Source of the DNA: Deferribacteres bacterium
GTDB lineage: Bacteria > Zhuqueibacterota > Zhuqueibacteria > Zhuqueibacterales > Geothermadaptataceae
Length of the DNA stretch: 64,000 bases
Reading direction: 5' to 3'
NCBI GenBank assembly: GCA_020633675.1
Contig: JACKDE010000006.1
Coordinates: 124,001-188,000, forward strand
The notes under the pieces were generated by a model, which was given only the letters and a program-made list of their open reading frames with translations, did no database searches and was not told the origin of the DNA. Of the stretch, positions 52,997-62,869 are shown piece by piece (positions within the stretch are counted from its first letter, which is position 1; each line of letters opens with the position of its first letter). Both the position numbers and the translations under genes were made by a program.

Positions 52997-55480
52997 TCAC
53001 ACTCGTTTCCTGCTTAACAGACCAGAAGGATGCCGGTCAAAAATGCGATAGGCGAGGAGCTTAATACGATCATTCACCAGGAACCATGCCAGGGCGTAAC
53101 CCCAAACAAGCAAGGCCCATCCCCAGCCGATCGGATTCATAAAGAGACCATATACTGTGATCAGAGTTGCTATCAACTGGGTGCCAACCACTGCAGAGAG
53201 CAGAATCGGAGACGGCCGGTGGGACCAAAAAGGACCACGCGTCCGAGTGATAAAGATGGTGAGATGGCCGGCTACTGATAGCTTCAAGTACATCATCGAC
53301 TGAATAAAGTCGCGACTGAAATGAAAGACACGCTCTCCAAGGTAGAAAAGACCAAACGATGAGAAGACGCCCATTACTCCCAGTATTGTGGCCAATCCCA
53401 TCACCACCGGCATGTTCCAGGCCTCAGGGTGATCTGAGCCTTGAACGCGGTCATAAGCGATGGTCAAAATGGCGCCGTCGTTCAGCAGCGCCAAAAGAAC
53501 GATCATCAATGCTGTCACGGGATAGAAATTGAAAACTAATATCGAAAAGGTCATGAACAGGAGCACGCGAATTGTTTCAGCTATGCGGTAGATGGCGTAA
53601 TTGTTCATGCGCTGAAATATCTTGCGGCTCGCTTTGATCGCATCGATGATGACAGAAAGACCTGGTGTCAACAACACAATATCCGCTGCGGCACGGGCAG
53701 AATCTGTCGCTCCCGAGACAGCAATTCCTACATCCGCTTGCTTGAGCGCTGGAGCGTCGTTAACCCCATCTCCTGTCATGCCGACAATGTGCTTGCACTT
53801 TTGCAGGACTTCAACGATATGAAACTTGTGTTCGGGAAAAACTTGCGCGAAACCATCGGCTTTCTCAATCTTTGTCGCCAGTTGGCCGGCTTCATGATGA
53901 TTGGTCTCGGCAAAGAGGGCGGCATCCAGAATATTGCTGCCCAAGCTCAATTGCTGCGCAATCTCCTTTCCAATAGCAATCTGATCTCCCGTTACCATTT
54001 TCACGTTGACACCCATCTGCCCAGCATTTTCAATTGTTGTCTTCGAATCTTCGCGCGGCGGATCGTAGAGCGGCAGCACGCCCTGAAACTGCCAAGCGCC
54101 CTGTTTGTTAGTGCGTGCCACACCAAGCGCGCGATAACCATGCGCTGCAAACTGGTTTACCGCTTTTTCCACATGCGATTGAATATGCGTAACGTCGTCT
54201 GCGAGCGCCAGAATGACTTGCGGCGCACCTTTGGTAACTTTGAAATTTTCTCCGTCGGGCCCGATGATGGTCGCTTCCGTTCGCTTGTGCACCGGATCAA
54301 ATGGTTGGAAGTGGGTGATGTGATACTGGCTGAGTCGTTTAGCGTTATTCACGCCGTTGAGTACAGCCAAATCGATTGGGTCTTGATTCTCAGCGCGTGA
54401 TGCTAGGGCTGCGCTAAATATGACTTGCTCCGCGCTGTTCTTATCTACGATAAACGGTTCGCCCATTGTCAGCTTATTCTGCGTCAAGGTGCCAGTTTTG
54501 TCCGAGCAGAGCATATCGATGCCGGCAAGCTCTTCAATTGCGGCCAGACGCGTGACGACCGCTTGTTTCGCCGCCAGGAGCCGAGCCCCCACCGCCATGG
54601 TGACCGACAAAACAGTGGGCATCGCCACAGGTATTGCCGCAACGGTGAGCACCAGAGCGAATTGCAGCGTGGTAAGCATATTTTCACCACGAAACAGCGC
54701 CAAAGCCAAAATGAGAATGACCAATGTCATCGCAAAAACAATCAGGTAGTCGCCAATCTTCAGAATCGCCTGCTGGAAATGGCTTTCGGTGTGCGCCGTT
54801 TCTACCAAGTGTGCGGTCTTGCCGAAATAGGTGTTTTGGCCGGTGCTAAAGACGATTGCATCCGTCTCGCCCTGTTTGAGAACGGAGCCAGAGAAAACTA
54901 CCTCGCCCTTTTTGCGGGTTACGGGCAGGGATTCGCCAGTCAGCGCCGATTGATCGACCTGTACCGGATCACTCTCCAATAAGCGAGCGTCCGCCGGCAG
55001 AATGTCCCCCAGGCGAATGCGAATAAGATCACCCGGCACCAATTCACGAGCCGGAAGGGTGGACCACTTGCCGTCGCGTTTGACGCGCGCATTCAGGGCG
55101 AGCTTGGCTTTCAGCGCCGCAACCGTGTTGCCAGCTTGATATTCCTCGTAAAATCCCACGAGGGCATTCACAATTAGCAGGGTTAGGATAATGCCAAAAT
55201 CCGCCCAATGTTGCACAAAAGCAGACAGGATGACTGCGATCTCGATCATCCAGGGAATCGGTCCCCAGAAATAAGATAGAAGCTTGAGTATGGGATTGAC
55301 TCGCTCCTCGGCTAACTCATTGTAGCCGTATTGTGTCAGCCGATGCTGCGCTTCGGCTTGCCCAAGACCATCAGTTGAGGTCTTTAGAAGGGTCTGTAGC
55401 TTTTCAAGGGAAACGGACGTCAGGTCAATGGATCCATTTCCACCATGCGAAATACTCTTGGCATTTTGATCTTTAAGCAT
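52997..55480 (-). CDS. P3A-type plasma-membrane proton-translocating ATPase
   Basis: This is an 827-residue P-type ATPase. Asp327 in SDKTGTLT is phosphorylated, LTGESLPV is the dephosphorylation motif and MTGDGVNDAPAL the hinge motif. YRIAETIRVLLF and LNDGAILTIAYD in the membrane part are typical of the proton pumps of plants, fungi, archaea and some bacteria, rather than Ca2+ or heavy-metal pumps. It should export protons to counter acid stress or to energise the membrane. It lies between the HEAT protein and FtsH on the same strand. Confidence 0.9.
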   Translation of the reverse strand: MLKDQNAKSISHGGNGSIDLTSVSLEKLQTLLKTSTDGLGQAEAQHRLTQYGYNELAEERVNPILKLLSYFWGPIPWMIEIAVILSAFVQHWADFGIILTLLIVNALVGFYEEYQAGNTVAALKAKLALNARVKRDGKWSTLPARELVPGDLIRIRLGDILPADARLLESDPVQVDQSALTGESLPVTRKKGEVVFSGSVLKQGETDAIVFSTGQNTYFGKTAHLVETAHTESHFQQAILKIGDYLIVFAMTLVILILALALFRGENMLTTLQFALVLTVAAIPVAMPTVLSVTMAVGARLLAAKQAVVTRLAAIEELAGIDMLCSDKTGTLTQNKLTMGEPFIVDKNSAEQVIFSAALASRAENQDPIDLAVLNGVNNAKRLSQYHITHFQPFDPVHKRTEATIIGPDGENFKVTKGAPQVILALADDVTHIQSHVEKAVNQFAAHGYRALGVARTNKQGAWQFQGVLPLYDPPREDSKTTIENAGQMGVNVKMVTGDQIAIGKEIAQQLSLGSNILDAALFAETNHHEAGQLATKIEKADGFAQVFPEHKFHIVEVLQKCKHIVGMTGDGVNDAPALKQADVGIAVSGATDSARAAADIVLLTPGLSVIIDAIKASRKIFQRMNNYAIYRIAETIRVLLFMTFSILVFNFYPVTALMIVLLALLNDGAILTIAYDRVQGSDHPEAWNMPVVMGLATILGVMGVFSSFGLFYLGERVFHFSRDFIQSMMYLKLSVAGHLTIFITRTRGPFWSHRPSPILLSAVVGTQLIATLITVYGLFMNPIGWGWALLVWGYALAWFLVNDRIKLLAYRIFDRHPSGLLSRKRV

Positions 55481-55537
55481 GACCGTTCCTCGTCTATCAG
55501 AAATTGAAAATATTGCGACGTAATATTACTTCGTAGA

Positions 55538-56077
55538 TTAGGCCTTTTTTCGAACCTGTTTTTTGAATGATAACAGAGCGCTATGAGCCACGAGGGGCAC
55601 TGTCACAGTCGGCTCAAGGTAGCGTAGTGCCTCGAGAACCTGTAAGGTCTTCTCATCCAGAAGATCGTAACGTTCCAAAGCGTGGAGAACGTGATGGGCT
55701 CCCTGCCGCATCCATAGCGAATCAAAATGCTTCTCTAATGAATGCAGCAATGGCACAATCACCTCTTTTCCTAAGGCGATCAACGCTTCGGCGGCCAGCC
55801 ACCTCACTTCGGTGCATTTATCCATGAGGGCGCTGACTAACATCGGGGCAGCGGCTGGAGCCTTGGCGCTGCCTAACGCTTTTGCAGCTTCCCAACGCAC
55901 CTGTTGGTTTTTGTTCCCGAGGGCTTCGATAAGGTACGGCACCGCGGGCTTTCCCAACTCGACTAAAGCTAAACGAGCGCGCTGACGCTCCATGCCGTGC
56001 TTGCTAGCCAATGCGGCCATCAAATTTGCAATACCTTCGCGTTTTGGTTTTTTGACGGAAATATTTGAGTTTGCCAT
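55538..56077 (-). CDS. HEAT-repeat protein
   Basis: From ATG 56077 (with AAAGGAG before it) the protein has 179 residues. Three to four HEAT-like helical pairs are visible: ALVELGKPAVPYLIEALGNK, VRWEAAKALGSAKAP and VRWLAAEALIALGKE. Such repeats act as protein-binding scaffolds. No enzyme motif or signal peptide is present. It is 57 bases from the ATPase gene and may be its regulator or a partner in stress response, which is inference. Confidence 0.8.
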   Translation of the reverse strand: MANSNISVKKPKREGIANLMAALASKHGMERQRARLALVELGKPAVPYLIEALGNKNQQVRWEAAKALGSAKAPAAAPMLVSALMDKCTEVRWLAAEALIALGKEVIVPLLHSLEKHFDSLWMRQGAHHVLHALERYDLLDEKTLQVLEALRYLEPTVTVPLVAHSALLSFKKQVRKKA

Positions 56078-56224
56078 CTTCTCTGCTCCTTTTGTTTCGT
56101 CTCTTTTCCGAGTTAGTGAAATGAGACTCAGGATTTCGCCTTTCGACGCGGACATCTTTTCAACAATAACGACACTTCATAACTGATTGAGGGCATCGGA
56201 GCGCTTCAATCCGTTTCCGTGATT

Positions 56225-57763
56225 TTACTTGGGCATTGTGATCGCCGCAAAAAAGGTATTGCTGCCGCGGCGAACGAGCAGTGCTGCCGAATCACCAGCG
56301 CTCAAATCTGAAATCAGCCGGTTGAACTGTGCAACTGAGGTGATGGTTGTGCGATTCACTTCCTTGATGAGGTCACCACGCTGCAGATTGGCGTCGTCGG
56401 CAGGCGAGCCTTGTGCTACATTGGCAACCAACGCACCTCGATCATTTTCATAGCCCAGTTGTTTGGCGATGTCAGGCGTTAAATCCTGAATGTCCATGCC
56501 GAGTTTTTCATAGGCCTGTTCCTTGGGCTGGCTTTGTTGCTGGCCTTGTTGATTTCCGGCTGCCAAATCGTTCGGCCGCTCTATTAGCTTCACATGGACA
56601 GTCATTTCATGTCCGTCGCGGATTACCTGCAGTGCGACTCTTGAGCCAGGCGCCTTCTGCGCGACAATCTGTCGCAGCTCGGTGCTGTTTTTAATGGCCT
56701 GGTTATCAATATGAGTGATGATATCGCCGCGCAATAAGCCGCCCTTTTCACCAGGACCACCTGCCGTTACATCGCCAACAAGCGCGCCATCGGTCGTTTT
56801 TAGTTTCATTGCTTTGGCGAGATTATCGTCGATATCTTGCGGCAGGATGCCGATATAGCCGCGTGTGACAGTGCCCTTTTCGATCAATTGCTGCATAATC
56901 TGCTTCGCCATGCTGATCGGAATAGCGAATCCGATGCCGACGTTACCTCCAGAAGGCCCGACGATAGCGGTGTTGATACCAATCACACGGCCATCCAAAT
57001 CAGCCAATGCGCCGCCGCTATTGCCTGGATTGATCGATGCGTCGGTTTGAATGAAATCTTCATACGTCGCCAGACCGACAGAAGAGCGTCCCTTCGCGCT
57101 GATAATGCCGGCTGTTACCGTATGCAGTAATTGAAACGGATTGCCGACGGCGATCACCCATTGGCCAACTTTCACTTCATCGGAATTACCCAGCTGAGCA
57201 GCTTGAAATCCGCTGCCCTCGAGCTTGATGACAGCGATATCCGATTGTGGATCGGTGCCAATAACTTTGGCAGTATATTTCTTATTCGTGCCCATGACAA
57301 TTGTGAGCTTGTCAGCGCCCTGTACGACATGATTGTTTGTCAGTACGTAGCCGTCACTACTAACGATCACACCTGAGCCCATACTTCGCACAACCTGTGG
57401 CGCCTGCTGGTGCTGGACGTCCGGTGGCGCGCCAAAAAAGCGTTTGAAAAACTCGTCTCCAAAAAACTGCTTAAACATATCATCTGCGGCACCGTAGCTC
57501 CGCGATGCATCGAGAGTCTGCTCAGCAAAAATTGGCACGACGGAAGGACTCACTTTTTGTGAAGCTTCCTCAAATGCTTCACTAAGCTGATTGGCAAGCA
57601 GGCCTGCGTCTCTGCGTGGCGCGGGGGAGCTTGCAACCACGCTTGAGGGAGTTTTTATTTTTTCATGTGTAGGCATGATTTTGGGCGAAAGTGCAATGCC
57701 CGATGTAAAGACAATGGCGAGCGCCGCCATGCCTGCCAAGCTATTGCGATATTTTGCATTCAT
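56225..57763 (-). CDS. degP: DegP/HtrA periplasmic serine protease
   Basis: This 512-residue protein has a signal or anchor segment (MAALAIVFTSGIAL), a trypsin-like domain with triad His145 (TNNHVVQG), Asp175 (SDIAVIKLE) and Ser249 (GNSGGAL), and two PDZ domains (from ~300 and ~415). It refolds or degrades damaged envelope proteins. AAGGAG lies before the ATG. Its place between BON-domain and HEAT proteins and downstream of a two-component system fits envelope stress control. Confidence 0.93.
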   Translation of the reverse strand: MNAKYRNSLAGMAALAIVFTSGIALSPKIMPTHEKIKTPSSVVASSPAPRRDAGLLANQLSEAFEEASQKVSPSVVPIFAEQTLDASRSYGAADDMFKQFFGDEFFKRFFGAPPDVQHQQAPQVVRSMGSGVIVSSDGYVLTNNHVVQGADKLTIVMGTNKKYTAKVIGTDPQSDIAVIKLEGSGFQAAQLGNSDEVKVGQWVIAVGNPFQLLHTVTAGIISAKGRSSVGLATYEDFIQTDASINPGNSGGALADLDGRVIGINTAIVGPSGGNVGIGFAIPISMAKQIMQQLIEKGTVTRGYIGILPQDIDDNLAKAMKLKTTDGALVGDVTAGGPGEKGGLLRGDIITHIDNQAIKNSTELRQIVAQKAPGSRVALQVIRDGHEMTVHVKLIERPNDLAAGNQQGQQQSQPKEQAYEKLGMDIQDLTPDIAKQLGYENDRGALVANVAQGSPADDANLQRGDLIKEVNRTTITSVAQFNRLISDLSAGDSAALLVRRGSNTFFAAITMPK

Positions 57764-57952
57764 TTCTACATCTCCTTAAGAGTTTTTAGCTGAAGAGTGC
57801 CGTTAAACAAGCTGACACTTTGAACTTCTATGATATCATGGTCGCATATGCTGGAGTCTATAATTTACAGAAACTTATGGATGTCCGCATTCATGAGCAT
57901 CACAGCAAATGTGAGCGAGCTCATTTAACGGCAACTCCTCTGTTCAATACAC
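57764..57952. other. Spacer with a 10-base inverted repeat
   Basis: TGCCGTTAAA (57798-57807) recurs inverted as TTTAACGGCA (57924-57933), 116 bases apart, in the space upstream of degP. It could mark a regulator site or an inverted duplication. It is the only notable signal in this gap, and no -35/-10 pair is clear. Confidence 0.3.
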
Positions 57953-58678
57953 CTAAGAAATCACTTGGATTTTGAGCTGATTGTCGACGCCGGTGATACC
58001 CTGAATGCGGCGCACCTCTTTTTCAACCTGCTTCACTACCCAAAGCCTTTCTACGGTTCCAGTTATCTTCGCCACGCCATTCATGACTTCTATCTGAATG
58101 GATTTTTTTTCAAGCGGGAAATCGCGTTTGATCATGTCGCGCAATATCGTGGCCAGGTTGGCGTCTGACATTGCCGCTTTTGGCGGAAGCACCCGAAGCT
58201 CGTTTTCTATGCTTTTCACGCCTTTGTGCCATGCGGCAATGTCTTCGACTATTTCGGATTCACGGATTGAATTTACTTCCCCTCGCAAGAAAACCAGGCC
58301 GTTGTCAGCGGTGATTTCGATTTTCTTCGGATCTTCAATGGCTTTGTTCAGATCCAAATAATGTCGAATTTCAGAGGTGATAATATTATCCGGTACTGCC
58401 TGGGTATCCACGACAATGTCATTTTTGATTTGGTGGACACTTGGTACTTTGCTTACGATTGCCCAAAGGTTGAGCTTGTCCCAATAACTCTTCACACTGC
58501 CCTTGAGCGTGACAATGCCAGGTTCCGCAATGGACACACCGATCGACTGTTCATAGTAACGCGCAATTTCATCTTGAACTTTTGATTTAAGCTTCGACGA
58601 AGATTGCTGCGCTGAAAGAGGCTGAGAAGCCAGCAGGATAGCAAAAATTGCTGTAAGGAAACGTTTGGTAGTACACAT
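57953..58678 (-). CDS. Periplasmic protein with three BON domains
   Basis: This 241-residue protein has a signal peptide (cut near PLSAQQ). Three BON modules follow: VSIAEPGIVTLKGSVKSY, IEITADNGLVFLRGEVNS and IEVMNGVAKITGTVERLW. BON proteins such as OsmY bind membranes or chaperone envelope proteins under osmotic stress. The gene starts four bases after the lipoprotein gene ends, so the two are probably cotranscribed. Confidence 0.88.
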   Translation of the reverse strand: MCTTKRFLTAIFAILLASQPLSAQQSSSKLKSKVQDEIARYYEQSIGVSIAEPGIVTLKGSVKSYWDKLNLWAIVSKVPSVHQIKNDIVVDTQAVPDNIITSEIRHYLDLNKAIEDPKKIEITADNGLVFLRGEVNSIRESEIVEDIAAWHKGVKSIENELRVLPPKAAMSDANLATILRDMIKRDFPLEKKSIQIEVMNGVAKITGTVERLWVVKQVEKEVRRIQGITGVDNQLKIQVIS

Positions 58679-58682
58679 GATT

Positions 58683-59705
58683 CTAATCCTTTCCTAATGA
58701 GTGTTGAGTTGAATTTTTTGAAGTGAAGAACAATGGACTATTAGTTTTATTGAATTTGGCGATTTCCTCGCCAAGACCCACGATGGTTTTGCTTGCAAAA
58801 TTGGCATTATAGCCGCCGCTTTCTGCCAATTCACCAGCCAGTTGCTGTGCATTTTTGAAGAGCTCTTCGTCAATAAGATCAAGCTTATAATCAGACCAGT
58901 ATACAGCGCGTTCGAGATGAAATGCAGCAGCATGCAATTGATATGCTGTGTTTTGCAGCCTTTTTGCCTTGAAACTATCTATAGCTTGCTGCTGATGCAA
59001 TTGGGCAAGCGCAAGATGCGCACGTACAATCGTTGTATCGATCCTGACAGATGATGAAGCCACGCCGGATTCCACATCATTGGCAAGCCTTAATAATAAT
59101 TTATTTAATGCATCCAGACTTGACCTGATATCGCCGGAAGTCCCCACGCTTTGCATTTTCAGATAGCCCGCACTTTTGCGCAGCTCAATAGCCGCAGTTC
59201 TAAAATCTTTATTGACGAATTTATTATAGGCCCTATTGAAGTGGGCATCCGGTTCTTCTGTGTAAGGAGCCCAATAACCATCTCTCACAGCCGCCTGTCG
59301 ATGTTTGAGATCGACCTTATACACCTTTGAGAATACTTCATCTAATTCTTTAATCGATCTGAGGTCATTTTGGTCAATGGCTTTCGCCAACTGCTCCAGT
59401 TGCGAAATGGCTTGTTCAACTTCTAATTTAGCCCTTCCCGCTATCGGCTGAATTTTCAGCTTTAGATATTGCGCTCCCGCCCAAATTTCTTTGGAAGCAG
59501 TTTTGTAGTCCTTGTTGAGATAAGCCGAGCGGGCTGCGTACAAGCTGCTACCTAAATCATTTAATATGGGCAACCAGACATCATCATCGACCACCAACCA
59601 GCCAGCAGGCCAGGACTCTGCCGGCTCTTTTTGTTTTTTGCTGCCACAGCCGGCGAATACCAGGCAAAACACAGAAACGAGTAGCAGAAAGCGCTGTTTG
59701 CGCAT
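58683..59705 (-). CDS. Helical repeat lipoprotein of unknown function
   Basis: From ATG 59705 (AAGGAG upstream) the product has 340 residues and begins with a lipoprotein signal ending FAGC, so Cys near residue 20 is probably lipidated. Two similar helical halves are visible: AARSAYLNKDYKTASKEIWA with AQYLKL, and NRAYNKFVNKDFRTAAIELR with AGYLKM. The duplication suggests an internal repeat. It recalls YfdX-like stress proteins in overall style, but no family can be named firmly. Confidence 0.75.
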   Translation of the reverse strand: MRKQRFLLLVSVFCLVFAGCGSKKQKEPAESWPAGWLVVDDDVWLPILNDLGSSLYAARSAYLNKDYKTASKEIWAGAQYLKLKIQPIAGRAKLEVEQAISQLEQLAKAIDQNDLRSIKELDEVFSKVYKVDLKHRQAAVRDGYWAPYTEEPDAHFNRAYNKFVNKDFRTAAIELRKSAGYLKMQSVGTSGDIRSSLDALNKLLLRLANDVESGVASSSVRIDTTIVRAHLALAQLHQQQAIDSFKAKRLQNTAYQLHAAAFHLERAVYWSDYKLDLIDEELFKNAQQLAGELAESGGYNANFASKTIVGLGEEIAKFNKTNSPLFFTSKNSTQHSLGKD

Positions 59706-59851
59706 GGCATTCTCCTTGGTCTCCAAGTGAGTCAAAGGTTTAAGGCGGTGCTGAATTATTTAGTGGGATGATAGTTTGCAAAAATGAAGAAATCATGAAG
59801 GGAACGAAAATGGCAGGATTTATTTGCAAGAACTTTTATTCTGGTTCAAGG

Positions 59852-61294
59852 TTACCCCGTATCAACAACGATATTTTTTAGTTTTTTCTGCTCTATATAA
59901 ACTGGCAGTTTGATTGTGAAAACGGCGCCACCTTCTTTTGCATTTTCGGCCATGATGGAGCCATTGTGTAGTATAGCGATGAGTCTGCATATTGCCAGCC
60001 CCAAGCCTGCGCCACCGGTTTTGCGTGAGCGATCTTTTTCAATGCGATAAAATCTTTCGAAAATATAAGGCAAATCCTTTTCTGGTATGCCCGGTCCGTT
60101 GTCGCGGATTTTAACGATCACTTCTTGTGCATCGACATCCATGGTCACCGTGATTTTTCCGCCCGTTTGTGTGTATTTAACAGCATTGTCGAGCACATTA
60201 AAGAACAGCTCGTACAAGCGGTCGCGGTCGCCTTCCACAACCGCATTCACTAAGCGAAAAGCTTCGATATTTTGATTTCTCAATCCAGCCAGCACCTCGA
60301 CATCCGAAACAATTTCCAACAACAATTCATCGAGCCTGATCAAAGAAAAATTTTTCGCAGCCTGAACCGTTTCTGTTTGTGACAGCAAGAGAAGATTGTT
60401 AATCAATTTATTCAGGCGGCTAAGTGTTTCGATATCATGTATGATTTTTTCTTTCATTGTTACAGAAAGCTCTGTATTGTCGAGTTCATTATCCCAATGT
60501 GTCCGGAGAATCGTTAACGGGGTTTTCAACTCATGGGCGGCGTCAGCCATAAACTGCTGTTGACTCTCAAACGCTTTTTGCAAACGGGCGAGTAAGTCAT
60601 TTAGTACGATCGATAGGCGACCAAGCTCATCGTTTTGGTCAACTTCCAGCCGTTCATTTAAATTGCTCTCACTAATTTTTCTGGCTTTTATTGTAATTTT
60701 GTCGATCGGTTTCAGCGTTCTCGAAGTCAAGAAATAGCTGCCAATGCTAACAACAGCCGTTATCGCAACAAATGACAGGACCAACGTTTTTAAAAGATGT
60801 GCCAGAGTTTTTTCTACACTGGTAACCGGCAAAGCAATTGACGCCCAACCGACCTGATTTTCATTTTTGAAAAGCTGACGTGATACTGCCTGAAAGGCGA
60901 CATTCTTTTCAACGTTGTAGTGAAGCGCAGGCATATTGAGCAAGGTTTTGTGCAATGTAAAACTTTGCTCGATTTTATGCTCCGGAAGTGGAATATCAAG
61001 AGAAATATTTTGGGCGAGAGGAGACCGAAAAATTTCATCTCCATCCGCATCGTAGACAATCAGGTAAAATTTCAGATAGTGCCTATCCGTAAGTAAGTTT
61101 TTCCCCAGGCTAGTAAAGGTACCATCTGCCGGACGGTACGATTGCTCGATTTCATCAAGAAAAAAATTAAGTTCTTCATTTACAGCGCTGAGTAATAGGC
61201 CTTGCATACCCCAATAGGCGCCAAAGCTAAAACAGAGGAGAATTGCCAGAGTGGTCGCAAAGTACCAGGCTGAAAGTTTAACTCGGATTTTCAT
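59852..61294 (-). CDS. HAMP-domain sensor histidine kinase
   Basis: This 480-residue transmembrane kinase has helix 1 near residues 9-32, a periplasmic sensor of ~130 residues, helix 2 near 168-190 and a HAMP linker. His254 in AAHELKTP is the phosphorylated residue; NVLDNAVKYT and DNGPGIPEKDLPYIFERFYR bind ATP. It overlaps the regulator gene by four bases. It likely senses an envelope signal and controls the cluster downstream. Confidence 0.92.
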   Translation of the reverse strand: MKIRVKLSAWYFATTLAILLCFSFGAYWGMQGLLLSAVNEELNFFLDEIEQSYRPADGTFTSLGKNLLTDRHYLKFYLIVYDADGDEIFRSPLAQNISLDIPLPEHKIEQSFTLHKTLLNMPALHYNVEKNVAFQAVSRQLFKNENQVGWASIALPVTSVEKTLAHLLKTLVLSFVAITAVVSIGSYFLTSRTLKPIDKITIKARKISESNLNERLEVDQNDELGRLSIVLNDLLARLQKAFESQQQFMADAAHELKTPLTILRTHWDNELDNTELSVTMKEKIIHDIETLSRLNKLINNLLLLSQTETVQAAKNFSLIRLDELLLEIVSDVEVLAGLRNQNIEAFRLVNAVVEGDRDRLYELFFNVLDNAVKYTQTGGKITVTMDVDAQEVIVKIRDNGPGIPEKDLPYIFERFYRIEKDRSRKTGGAGLGLAICRLIAILHNGSIMAENAKEGGAVFTIKLPVYIEQKKLKNIVVDTG

Positions 61295-61971
61295 GATTCA
61301 TCTTTTATGGTGTACCCAATACCGTGAACGGTTTGAATGATTTTTTTCTCCGTTTCATCGCTGATTTTTTTGCGCAAATTTTTTATATGCACATCGACAA
61401 AATTGGTCATGGAAAAAAGATCGAAATTGTCTCCCCATACATGTTCGGCAATTGAAAGACGGGAAACCACGCGATTTTTGTTGTAAAGGAGAAATTCCAG
61501 GATGGCATACTCTTTCGGCGTTAACTCAATACGCTGCTCAGAACAATGAACCTGGTGTCTTTCCGTATCTAACTCCAAATCGCCCACTCCCAATGTTGCT
61601 GAAGTATTCTCGCCGGAGCGCCTGAGCAAAGCGCGAACTCTAGCCAAAAGCACGGGCAATGCGAAGGGTTTGGACAAATAGTCATCCGCACCTCGGTCCA
61701 GGCCGTGAACAATATCGTCGACGCCAGCTTTCACCGTCATCATCAAGACAGGGGTCATGATGCCTGCGTGCCTGATCGCATGCAGAATTTTGAAGCCGTT
61801 TACTCTTGGCAAAAGAACATCGAGAATGATGAGGTCATATTCTTCAGATAAAGCAAGGTCGAGGCCGATTCTGCCATCAATGCCGATGTCCACGAGGTAG
61901 TGCTCGTCTTCCAAAATGTTTTTTAAATGAGATGCTAACTTTTCTTCGTCTTCAACAACCAATATTCGCAT
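61291..61971 (-). CDS. OmpR-family response regulator
   Basis: This 226-residue protein has a receiver domain with Asp51 (LIILDVLLPR) as phosphorylation site and Lys101 (LSKPF), followed by a winged-helix DNA-binding domain (RIELTPKEYAILEFLL). It is the first gene of the minus-strand series, so the two-component system may control its own operon and the stress genes after it. Confidence 0.93.
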   Translation of the reverse strand: MRILVVEDEEKLASHLKNILEDEHYLVDIGIDGRIGLDLALSEEYDLIILDVLLPRVNGFKILHAIRHAGIMTPVLMMTVKAGVDDIVHGLDRGADDYLSKPFALPVLLARVRALLRRSGENTSATLGVGDLELDTERHQVHCSEQRIELTPKEYAILEFLLYNKNRVVSRLSIAEHVWGDNFDLFSMTNFVDVHIKNLRKKISDETEKKIIQTVHGIGYTIKDES

Positions 61972-62321
61972 TGCATTCTCATGAACTTTGCAAGATTAGA
62001 GAATAAAAATGAAGAAACAGTGAAACTCAAGGGCGATGCATGATTCTCTTTAGTTGGTCAGTTGTTTTAGTCGATCGGTTCCGTTGAGATATTTTTAGTT
62101 CTGTTAAAAAATAAATTTGCCTGTTCTTGGCGCATCTTGAACGAGATATTAAAAGGTATGCACTGGTTTCCAAGAAAAAATGAACAAGCTTGTGTTCTTA
62201 AATAATTGATTGTGCGCAGTAGCCCTGATGCGCTCTTTGGCGAGGTCACAGGTTTCTTGAGAACACTCCATGAGCACACACTTCATAACCAGATTTGCTT
62301 CGATTTAGTAGATTGTGATCC
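61972..62321. other. Spacer upstream of the response-regulator gene
   Basis: No gene can be supported here. A minus-strand frame of 70 codons (62067-62279) shows no domain and no start context. The promoter of the two-component operon should lie in the left part, but no clear element can be named. Confidence 0.5.
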
Positions 62322-62690
62322 TTATGCACAAATCAATAACCTGTTGCAGGCGGCTCCGTCAATACGTTTTAATGGTCGTAGGTAGAAATGCTCGTGTAGT
62401 AAGGTATATAACAAATCAATATGGCAGACTGAAACTGCTCCGACAGCAGCAGCGATGCCGGCACCGAGCGCGGATGATTCGCTGCATTCTATCAAACAGA
62501 GCTTTTTGACGAAGATGTCGGCGATGAGTTGGCGCCAGAATTCATTTTCCGCTCCACCACCCATCACCACCATTTCGCGAACTACAACACCAGTCGATTT
62601 CTCGACAGCATTCATTGCAAACAACTCTTCAAAGGCAATACATTCCAATATCGTGCGATACATATGGCCGCGAGCACGAGCTGAAGACAA
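62322..62690 (-). pseudogene. C-terminal fragment of an FGGY-family sugar kinase (xylulokinase-like)
   Basis: The frame contains ARGHMYRTILECIAFEELFA, EKSTGVVV, MVVMGGGAENEFWRQLIAD and SALGAGIAAAVGA, the ATP-binding C-terminal part of FGGY kinases. The N-terminal two thirds are missing and a stop lies just upstream of the likeness. After AAVGA the frame no longer resembles the family. The gene is clearly broken. Confidence 0.75.
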
Positions 62691-62869
62691 ACCGGGATGC
62701 TTTTTTGTAGACTATACTGCTCGATAATCGCGAGGACTGGACCAACAGCCAAGCAGCATTTGGGGGGGGAAGTTCAGACCGACGCAGGCAGCCGGGAATG
62801 GAGCATCAGTGGTGACCACATTCGCGTTTTCAGAACTGTGGGGAGTCACCGATTTGGCATTCAAAAAAA

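Noticed and set aside
53738..54400. Plus-strand frame of 220 codons
   Set aside because: Antisense to the proton ATPase gene; no family or start context.
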